Source of the DNA: RHLJ01 sp048058975
GTDB taxonomy: Bacteria > Bacteroidota > Rhodothermia > Balneolales > Balneolaceae
Reading direction: 5' to 3'
DNA: 64,000 bases
Assembly: GCA_048058975.1 (NCBI GenBank)
Contig: JBLLNP010000002.1
Span: 1-64,000, forward strand
Positions 34,606 through 43,800 of this stretch are shown in pieces (the stretch's first letter is position 1; each line of letters begins with the position of its first letter). The translations under genes were made by a program, and so were the position numbers. The notes beneath the pieces are model-generated. The model saw nothing but the letters and a program-made list of their open reading frames with translations. It did not search any database and was not told the origin of the DNA.

Positions 34606-35135
34606 GTACCGGAAACGTACATATATGGAAAATGGTAAGTGCACTTTTAGTAGTACTATTTTTAGCGGCAACCTTATTTGGCTTACTTCCATTTGTTGTA
34701 ACAGTGTTCGAAAAGCAACAGGTTTTAAGCTCTCAAAACGAACAGATTGAGCTTATGGGAAACTGGAAAGTTCAACTTATAGATTTAGAAGAAAAACAAG
34801 AGGAGCTGGAAGATAGATTCTCAGAAATGGTAGTCCGGTTAATTGATAAGGACGAGTTTTCTACCATTATTGAACAGTTGTTTATTGAGGCTGGTTTAAG
34901 TTCAGTAAGTATCCGACGTGTACAACCGGGAGAAAATAAAATAAACCAAGACTACCAATCGAAAGAAATTTCGCTCGAAATTTTGGGATTGTATCACGGC
35001 ATTGCCCGATTTGTAAATAAAGTTGAACAGAATGGATTAATGATTGAAGTGAAAAGCCTTGAAATTAATACCGTGGATCAGAGTGAAAACCTTGAAGGAA
35101 TCATACAGCTTGCAGTAACCCTGAGAGGAAGCTAG
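34602..35135 (+). CDS. PilO/GspM-like alignment-complex protein
   Basis: A 177-aa bitopic protein: short cytoplasmic N-terminus, TM about residues 9-32, a coiled coil ('LIDLEEKQEELEDRF') and a small alpha/beta periplasmic domain ('ISLEILGLYHGIARFVNKVEQ', 'IQLAVTLRGS'), the usual PilO layout. It pairs with the upstream PilN-like domain in the inner-membrane alignment subcomplex. Identification rests on layout, the 'GxYHxIARFVNKVE' motif and gene order. It overlaps the upstream gene by 4 bp and abuts the downstream one. Confidence 0.82.
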   Translation: MSTGNVHIWKMVSALLVVLFLAATLFGLLPFVVTVFEKQQVLSSQNEQIELMGNWKVQLIDLEEKQEELEDRFSEMVVRLIDKDEFSTIIEQLFIEAGLSSVSIRRVQPGENKINQDYQSKEISLEILGLYHGIARFVNKVEQNGLMIEVKSLEINTVDQSENLEGIIQLAVTLRGS

Positions 35136-35600
35136 ATGAAAGATTTTTTAGAGACAACGACAGGTAAAATTATACTCGGAGTGGTAGTAGCTGCAATCTG
35201 GGGAGTAAATTTAGTTAACTTCTCACAGCTATCGGATGATTCCGTTGCTTATGTAGCCAGTGAGGTTCAACGTATTGATATGGATGCCTTAATGGTTCCC
35301 GCCAATGTAAATTATGCCTATAAGGCTTCAGCAAGAGATCCGTTCAGAAGGCCGGGCACATCTTTGCCAGTTAGAGAAGAAGCAAACATACAACAGGAAA
35401 AACAGCAAGAATTTAACATGCCGGAGCTTGTATTGGCAGGAATCTTTGATGGAATGGCCGTGATCTCCGATAATCTGGGGCAATCATTTTTCGTGGAATA
35501 TGGAGATGAATTCAAAGATGGAATTAAGGTAAAAGAAATTGTTCAGGACTCAGTAGTTCTCGAATATCAAAAAAGAAATATTATACTCAAATTAAACTGA
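35136..35600 (+). CDS. PilP/GspC-like periplasmic linker protein
   Basis: A 154-aa protein with an N-terminal TM (about residues 9-28), a proline-containing linker with 'RDPFRRPGTSLPV', and a C-terminal beta domain ('LVLAGIFDGMAVISDN', 'FFVEYGDEFKDGIKVKEI', 'VVLEYQKRNIIL') resembling the HR/PilP domain that links the inner-membrane complex to the secretin. It follows the PilO-like gene without a gap. It lacks an obvious lipobox, unlike classical PilP, which points towards the GspC style of anchoring. Confidence 0.75.
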   Translation: MKDFLETTTGKIILGVVVAAIWGVNLVNFSQLSDDSVAYVASEVQRIDMDALMVPANVNYAYKASARDPFRRPGTSLPVREEANIQQEKQQEFNMPELVLAGIFDGMAVISDNLGQSFFVEYGDEFKDGIKVKEIVQDSVVLEYQKRNIILKLN

Positions 35601-35609
35601 GAAGAAGCG

Positions 35610-36029
35610 ATGAAAAAACAGTTGAAACAACTTATTGAATCTGAAGATGGTTTTTCATTAACCGAGTTGCTAATTGTTCTTGCAATTATAGGTATCCTGA
35701 TCATGATTGCGGTTCCTCTGTACCAAAATGTGACAACAAGAGCAAAAACCACAGAAGCAAAAACACAACTGGCTTTTCTTCATACGCTCCAACGCGTGTA
35801 TCATTTGGAGCATGATACCTATGCTACAGACTTTACTGCCATTGGCTTCGAGCATGAGAAGATGATTACCGAAGGAGGGAGGGCTCGTTACACCATCGAA
35901 ATTGAAAGTGCAGGTCCCGCCGGATATATCGCTTCAGCAACTTCTATCATCGACTTTGACAATGATGGGGTTTTCAATAAATGGCAGGTGGATGAGGAAG
36001 GAAATGTAGAGCAGGTCATTCCTGATTAA
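35610..36029 (+). CDS. gspG: Major pseudopilin/type IV pilin (GspG-like)
   Basis: A 139-aa prepilin with a class III signal: 'EDGFSLTELLIVLAIIGIL', with processing expected between Gly14 and Phe15 and Glu at mature position 5. After the hydrophobic helix the globular part carries 'YHLEHDTYATDFTAIGF' and a C-terminal acidic loop 'DFDNDGVFNKWQVDEEGNV', which resembles the calcium-binding site of GspG. It is the likely shaft subunit and the substrate of the prepilin peptidase encoded 4 bp downstream. Confidence 0.9.
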   Translation: MKKQLKQLIESEDGFSLTELLIVLAIIGILIMIAVPLYQNVTTRAKTTEAKTQLAFLHTLQRVYHLEHDTYATDFTAIGFEHEKMITEGGRARYTIEIESAGPAGYIASATSIIDFDNDGVFNKWQVDEEGNVEQVIPD

Positions 36030-36032
36030 AAA

Positions 36033-36662
36033 GTGGTACTTCAGGTTTCCATAGCTCTCGCACTAGGAGTTTTAGGGAGCTATCTTAGCTTCTTTCATCC
36101 TGGGTTACTTACTGAGAATATCGAGGAGCTTACCAGCAAGAAAGGTAAATGGTCTTTCTCTATTTTTTCCGTACTGATCGTGAATACTTTTGTGCTATGG
36201 CTGAAACCTGCGGATATCAATTCGTGGATAGAATGGGGCTTTTTAACCATTCTGTATTTCATTTCTGTAACAGACCTATATAGTAAAATTATTCCAAACA
36301 AATTAGTTATTCTACCTTTAGTTCTATCCGTTATTCAGCTATCATTTCAATTTAATGTCAATTATATAGCAGCTTCCGGGCTAATTATGGTTGTGTTAAT
36401 TGGGCTCAATCTGTTAACTAACAAGTACTTTAAAAAGCTAATTTTTGGGTGGGGAGATGTAAAGCTGATAGGGGTACTCAGCCTGTACTCTGCTTGGGAA
36501 GTGTTGTGGGTTATTTATATCGCAATACTTTTAGGAGGTTTACTCTCAATAATCGGGTTGGCTACTAAAAAAATAACATTGGGAAGTAAAGTTCCTTTTG
36601 CATTTTTTCTTCATTTAGGTTTCATAATCGTTCATTATGATTTATATAGAAGCTTTTTATAA
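36033..36662 (+). CDS. Prepilin peptidase (A24 aspartic protease) without methyltransferase domain
   Basis: A 209-aa polytopic membrane protein starting at GTG. Catalytic aspartates are visible: Asp81 in 'SVTDLYSKIIPN' and Asp142 in 'GWGDVKLIG', followed by 'KVPFAFFLHLG', the equivalent of the family's 'PFGPFL'. It cleaves the prepilin leader just before the Phe/Tyr of the signals encoded here. The N-terminal cysteine-rich methyltransferase domain of PilD/GspO is absent, as in the short TadV/FlaK-type enzymes, so N-methylation may be done elsewhere or not at all. It is the last gene of the secretin operon. Confidence 0.88.
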   Translation: MVLQVSIALALGVLGSYLSFFHPGLLTENIEELTSKKGKWSFSIFSVLIVNTFVLWLKPADINSWIEWGFLTILYFISVTDLYSKIIPNKLVILPLVLSVIQLSFQFNVNYIAASGLIMVVLIGLNLLTNKYFKKLIFGWGDVKLIGVLSLYSAWEVLWVIYIAILLGGLLSIIGLATKKITLGSKVPFAFFLHLGFIIVHYDLYRSFL

Positions 36663-36759
36663 CCTTTGTATTAAGCATAATGTATTTCTGTTAATAGCTT
36701 GAATCTTTTGTTTAAAAAGTTTTAACTAAAAGGGAAATAATCACTCAAGAAAGAAAACA

Positions 36760-37788
36760 ATGAAAAAAATTTGCCTAATATTAATGGTATGTATGAGTTC
36801 ATCAACGCTGATAGCACAATGGACTACTTCTGGCAGTAATATTTATTACAATTCGGGAAATGCAGGAATAGGTACTTCAAATCCAGGTGTTTGGTTTTCC
36901 GGTAAGGTTTTTGAGATTTCTAACACTCGTCCAATATTAAGCTTAGAATCTACAAGTTTACTTTCTACCATTTCATTTACAAATACTCAAATTAATTCCA
37001 CCACTCATCACGGAGAATTCCATTTAAATCATCAATATAACTCATCTAATGCTTCTCAATCACAATTGAACTTTGCGACCTATCCAGGTGGAGATGTTTT
37101 AACCCTTTTGTCTAATGGCAATGTCGGTATTGGGACAACTTCTCCTTCTAGTAAGCTTCATTTAACGGGAGACTTCAGGCATACTGCATCAATGATAAGT
37201 CAGGGTACAAATTACGCTACTACGTGGATGAGATTTAAAGAACACCAGCATGGGAATTCGTTAATACTAGGTGCAGGAGGGCTAACAGCTCTAGGTTCAG
37301 GCGAATCTTCAGTGCAAGTAAATAACAATGTAGGGGAGTCTTCAGAGACCTTATACTTATCTTCAGATAACGGTTTGAAAATTCTCACCAATTTACAAAC
37401 TGGTTGGGGAGCCAGAATTGATGCACTTGATATTACCAGCAACGGCAATGTAGGTATTGGAACCTCAACACCCGGGAATAAACTGGAAGTTAATGGTACT
37501 ATCCGTTCTAAAGAAGTAATAGTGGAAGCCACCGGTTGGCCGGATTTTGTATTTAAAACAGACTATCACTTACCTGATTTATCTTTTGTTGAAGCCTTTA
37601 TAAAAGAACACGGGCATTTGCCAAATATCCCTTCTCAGCAACAAGTAGAAGAACAAGGGCAATCTTTAGGAGAAACTCAGAAATTACTTCTTCAGAAAAT
37701 TGAAGAACTCACCCTTTATGTAATTGAGCTTAAGAAAGAAAATGAGGCTCAGCAAAAAGAAATAGAAGAGTTAAAAGAGAAAAAATAA
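36760..37788 (+). CDS. Secreted tail-fibre-like protein 6 (start of island B)
   Basis: A 342-aa member. The signal peptide ends 'SSTLIAQ', and the mature start 'QWTTSGSNIYYNSGNAGIGT' is nearly that of protein 5. The conserved module is the 'RSKEVIVEATGWPDFVF' variant, diverged at 'FIKEHGHLPNIPSQQQVEEQG', with 'LGETQKLLLQKIEELTLYVI' and a Glu/Lys-rich coiled coil. It ends 12 bp before the giant RHS gene, the same association of tail-fibre gene then giant protein as in island A, but with a single tail-fibre gene. Confidence 0.8.
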   Translation: MKKICLILMVCMSSSTLIAQWTTSGSNIYYNSGNAGIGTSNPGVWFSGKVFEISNTRPILSLESTSLLSTISFTNTQINSTTHHGEFHLNHQYNSSNASQSQLNFATYPGGDVLTLLSNGNVGIGTTSPSSKLHLTGDFRHTASMISQGTNYATTWMRFKEHQHGNSLILGAGGLTALGSGESSVQVNNNVGESSETLYLSSDNGLKILTNLQTGWGARIDALDITSNGNVGIGTSTPGNKLEVNGTIRSKEVIVEATGWPDFVFKTDYHLPDLSFVEAFIKEHGHLPNIPSQQQVEEQGQSLGETQKLLLQKIEELTLYVIELKKENEAQQKEIEELKEKK

Positions 37789-37800
37789 GAGTAGGTTGAT

Positions 37801-40800
37801 ATGATTAAAAAATTAAAAATTTTCATTTTAATGCTATCTTTTTTAGCAGCAGTTGTACCACAAGTTACTGCACAGGAACGGTCAACTCAGTCTCCGGAGG
37901 TTCAATCCTTTTTCCTGAATCCGGATTTGAAAGGAGCTGGTCAAAACTCCGTTAATTTATATTCTGGGGATGTAAACCTGCCCATAAATTTGCTTACGGT
38001 TACAGGTAGAGGAGGCTTATCAGCGAATGTATCTGCTTTTTATAACAGTAATATCCAAAACCAACGGGATATTTGGGCGTTAGAAGCCCCAACCAGTATT
38101 CTCGGATTAGGCTGGTCGATGGATTATGACAAGATAGTGGTAGATCACAAAAATACAGGAACCATACATGATGATGACTTTTACCTTGTAAGCGGGGGGA
38201 GTAGTAATGAACTCATAATGACTTCTTCCTCAGGTGGGGTACGAACCTTCGAGACTAAAAATTACCAGTTTTGGAAAATCACCTATACCAAAAACAGTAC
38301 TACAGAAGAATGGGAAATCGTTAAAGAAGATGGAACCAAATTTGTTTACGGCGGTTCGTTCCAAACTACAAATGGACTAAAATCATCTACTGGGAATGTG
38401 ATTCAATGGGGCGTTAAATGGGGTAATTGGATTGGTTCTAGTATGAGAACCTCGGGTCAAAGCCAACATGCTATTGCCTGGAATTTATCGAAAGTAGAAA
38501 ATACTTGGGGAGATGCCATTAGCTATGAATACCTCGCTATTGAAGAGGAAGTAGGAAGATTCGGAGAACCGGATGCTGTTGAACCAAAAACTCATACCAA
38601 AGCCTCATACTTAAAAAAAATTAAAACCCCGGAAGGTAAAGAAGTAGAATTCTTTTATGGTGATAAACATCCTGATGAATATATCGACCCTCACCAGGAG
38701 CTTACCGATCCATATGAGATATACCTAGACTTTAATGGTCCAACTGCTTTGGAAGAGGGAGAAAACGGGGTTTGGAATTCGGTTGTGGGAAATACGTCGG
38801 GTACGGTTAGCTATAATTGGGAATATCAATATCAGGGGGATCAAACATGGTACAATGGCGGTACTGGAAGTACACTTAGTACAAGTTTCATGCCATTTGA
38901 TGATAGTTATACTATTAATTTAAAACTTACAGTTACAGACTCACAGAACAGTAAGAGTATTACAAAGTTTGTCCGAATATTCCCTAGCGGGAATATTAAT
39001 AACCCTCAACCTGCCTGCAGTAACGGGTGTAGTACAATTCCGGACATTAGTTCAGCTCCTCTTACAAGTACAACACATTATGAACCGGATGCTTACCAGG
39101 AAAAGTTCGAATCTAAGTTCTTAAATCGTATTCAGGTAACCAATGAAACCGGAAGGGTGTTGTACTTTATTGATTTTGGATATGGATCATATGGGAGCCC
39201 CGGAGACCCAGAGTTTAAAAGACTGCTAACAAGCATTACGCATGAATACCCAAACGGAGAGGCTCTTCCGGATTTAAAATTTTCATACTATAGTTCTAAT
39301 GATACTCATCCCGCAGGGTTAAAAAAGGTCACATATCCAACGGGGGCAGAGGTTAGTTATACGTATTCTGAGAAAACAATAAACAAGAGTGACAGAGAAA
39401 AACTAATAAGTGCACCTTCAGGAGGATATGATAATCCTAGAGTGTTTATCGCTTCAGATTATGTTGTAGTAACGTGGAAACAAGAAGATGATGCCGACCC
39501 TGATCCTGATGATGATATTTATTTACAGGTTTATACATGGGAGGGAGAATGGGTAAAATTTGATTATGGAGTTATTGAAAATACCGGAGATATAATAAAT
39601 ATTAGCTCTACTGGCACATATGATGTTCAGAATTTTGAAATCTTTTTAGAAAAAGATTTTTTTCTATTTGTGTCTGATTTTTATGAAATAGAATCGGCAA
39701 CATCAGTAATATTTGGGAGCGTATATAGGCGAAGAGCTATCAGTTTCATGAATGATAAAACAAAAAAAGGAAATTGGGACGCTACAATATTAACTGGTAG
39801 ATCTCCTTTCAATTTTGAACCTGCAGGGTTTGTATATGGAAGCATTTCTAGTAAGGCTGATGTAGCATTAGGTAAAAACTATATAGCGATATCTAATTTA
39901 TCAAGTTCCGATTTATATACTTATAAATGGGATGGAAAAGATTGGATAGATAACTATGAAACTCACTCTTACTATGGAGGTAATAATGGTTTTTTAGGGG
40001 GTAGCGCTAATTATTTCGTAATGAATGAGTTGAGTAGTTCTAATGATAAGAATTATATTTTTTATATAGATGAACTGGGTAGATGGGGGTCAACAAATTC
40101 AACTGCAGGCTCCATGAGTAGCTCAATAAGTGGATTTGGTTATTATGACAAAAATTATATTTCAACGGGTAATTCATTATTCTCTCTTTCATTAAATGGG
40201 GAGAACAATCATATCATGAAACTCTCAGAGTCTTACGCAATAAGTCAAAGTTTGGATCTGGGGGTTGAATTAGAAAGGGATCCAGTATTCATTTCTAGCG
40301 ATGAGACGGTGCTTTTTGCTCAATCAGCTACGAATATATCAAGGGCATACAGGTTCAATGGGAATTCCTGGGTTCAGGCCCCGACCTCATTTTTCTCTGA
40401 TGGCTCATATACGATGTCGGTTGGATTAGATTTGGTTGTCAAGCGTTTATTACCAAGAACAGGAGAAAATGGTTCTTTCATTAAGTTTAATCCCAATTCC
40501 AATTCTTGGTCAAGTAATACCTTAATTGACGACAATGTATCATACGTTAGTGGTGAATATCTATATACAGACGTAGCAGGAAACCTATTCATTTTCGGCA
40601 AAAAGCCTTATTTCACACAACCAAATGGTATTTCTAGTTCATTAGGTTCACTTTACCAGGCATCAGGAAGAGCAATAGAATACAATAGTATTAGAACTGG
40701 ATTTAATTTTGTTGCTTATAATACGTTGCTTTGTAATGGTTCAGGGGGGAGTTGTAATGGTCAAAGTTTAAGCGATAAAAAAGCAAGAGCATTTATAGTA

Positions 40801-43800
40801 AAAAATGGTGCTGTAGAAACTAATAGTATTGATTTAGGTAGTTATTCAGTTTATGATGCTGGTTCTCAGCAGTCCACTCTAGTTGGGGCTAGTATTGTTG
40901 TGGGTTACGATGCAAGTCTGGGAAGTATGGAAAATTCTAGCCAACTTAAATTGTTCAAGTTTAATGATTCAAAATTTACCGGTGATATCAAAGATTATCC
41001 AGTAACGAAAGTAGAGATAAACAACGGATTTAAAACTTCGGCAAATGAATTTGAGTACGTTACTTCAACGGCTACTGTTGATGCTTCTGGATATGTAGCA
41101 CAGTACAATGAAGTTAAATCCTATATGGGACTTAAAAGTCAGAATGAAGGGTACACTGTTTCATATTTTTTCAACGGGCTAAGTAATACTGATTTGCCTG
41201 GAACTACCGATGATTATCCAGTGAATAGTAGCTTTACCAATGCAGATAACTATTTAAATCAGGTTAAGGGGCTTTCTTACCGAACGGAAGCAAGAAATTC
41301 AAACGACGAAGTAATCTCTGAAACAGAGAATTACTGGGAGGTAACAGAAGTTCCGATTCTTCGAGTTTCGGACAGCGGGCAAATAGACTTAGCCTATTAC
41401 GTACGTCAAAGAAAAACTGAAAATACAACAGATGGCTTTTTTACATATTCAGAAACTGAATATAATTCTGAAAATGGGCTTCCCATTAAGACCTTAAGTG
41501 TAAATTATGATATTGATGGCACCAATGAATATACCATCAGCTCTGAGGTAACATATGCTTATGAAAAATATTCAAGCCTTGAATCACTAAATATAATCAG
41601 TCAACCAACAGAGCAAAGAGAGTACGTTCAAAGAACAGGATCAACTAAGTTATTAACTTCTAAATCTGTCTCAACCTGGAAAGATTGGGGAAGTGGAAAA
41701 TGGGCTCCCCATGCATCATATGTGTGGAAAGGTACAGGTTCCAGTACATTTAGTAATGCATCGAATTGGGGAACTATTACAAGTCCTGATACACCTTCTG
41801 ATTGGATAAAATTTTCTGAAATTACCCAAATAGACAATTATGGAAATCCTACTGAAACACTTGGAGCAGATGGAATCTACACAACTTCAGTATTAGGTTT
41901 TGATGGCACTAGAACGATAGCAAATTTTAATAATGCACAAAAAAGTGAAGTAAGAGCAGATGGTTTTGATGAAGAAGGAAATCCTGGTAATTCAAGTTTA
42001 AACTGGAATAATTTTTCAGGTGGGACTTGGAACAATGAAGATGGAGTGTTGAAGGTATCAAAATCAGGTAGCACAGAAGGGTATTTACAAACTCAAAATG
42101 GAATAGATCACTCCTCCTCAATTATTGAGTTCGACGTACGCTTTACAGGAGGGGGTAATACAGATTGGTTGGGATTTCAATTCAGAACTACTTCTTATGG
42201 ATGTTTTTGGTCTGATTGTGGAACCTGGCTAAAAATTCAAAAAAATGGAGCAATTAGTTTAAACAGAGTTACCTCAATGAATCTGTCTTCCGGGAATATT
42301 TCAGGTTCAATGAAAACATGGCGACATGTGCGATTGGTTTCAATACCTGATGGTACCATAAAAGTTTATGTAGATGGAGTTTTAATTACTGAACTATTAA
42401 GTAATCATGAAGTTACTGAGCAGTACTTTGGATTCATTATTCATAATGCCTCAGCAGAAATTGATAATTTCAGAATCTATCCAAATGATGCAACAGCCAC
42501 TTCTGTTGGGTATGACCCTGACTACTTATACCCAATTTTAAAATCTGATGTAAATGGGTATTTAACCAGAACGGTAAGAGATAAGAATCATCAGGTAATG
42601 GAAATACTGGATGCAGATGATTTTGTAATCTCTACTGGTACCTCCGTGTTATCAAGGCAGAAATCGGGGGGTAATTTTGTTATTTCAAGTCCCAATGCTA
42701 CCTATTCTTCATCCTATCCTTCACATAATGCGGTGAGGAACAGTGGCGGCGAATACGGAGAAACAATAATGCCTATACCATGGCAGGGAGCAAGCTCCGA
42801 TGCAGCGCAACGTTCTGACACCTCGGATGCTTATTCGGGATATACGTCATTAGTATTCTCCCCAAATTATTCGACAGATGAAATGTTTCAGTTTATTGGG
42901 GACCCTGAATTTTTATGGCAGGGCAAAAAGTATTATTTAAGCTTTAGAGCAAAAATTAATTGGGCCCCATCAGCACCGACACTTACAATTTCCCTTCAAA
43001 AAGAGGATGGTTCCGGGAACACCCTAAGTGTAAAGACAACAAATTCATTCGCGCTAAATACTACAAACTGGTATTTCTTTGAGGCAGAAATTAGTACCGG
43101 AGGAGGGGAGTATTTTACATGGAATAATGAAGATTATGCTTCCAAAATTGTGATTACAGCAAATATCCAGGGTGTGGATTACATAATTGATGATCTTTAT
43201 TTAGGAGAAGTAATTCATGGTAATGAATCCCGTCCCGGTTATTCAGTTACATTCAGCGATGCAAGTGGCAACCCTGTTCAATCCCAAAGCTGGAATGGTG
43301 CTAATTATTCGGTAAGTCATACTGAATACGATGATCTGGGAAGGCAATGGAAAAATTGGTGGCCGTATGAATATAATACTGGTGGAAAATATGATTCCGG
43401 ATTCAGTTCCCGGTCTCCTAACTATAGCGAAACAGAATATTATTCCGACCCACTAAGCAGAGTGAAATCTGAAAAACCTGTAGGCTCAGTAGCACAAACC
43501 ATTAATTACTCTTATGGAAATGAGATATACAATGGAGTTAGATTTGCAAAAACTACGGTAACAGATTTGGGTGGAACGGCTTCTAAATCTTTTTCAGATT
43601 ATTCGGGAAATAACGTGTTAACTATTTCTGCTGTGGGAACATCGGAAGAAATTACCAGCGGTTCCATATATGATCCTTACACAAAAACGAGCGAATACCG
43701 ACCTCCTAACTATTTTGCTCCTCCTTCTCCAAGTATTGCTACAGACTGGGTATCAACGGCTGAAAATGACTTTTTAGGCAGTACGATTTCAGGAACATCT

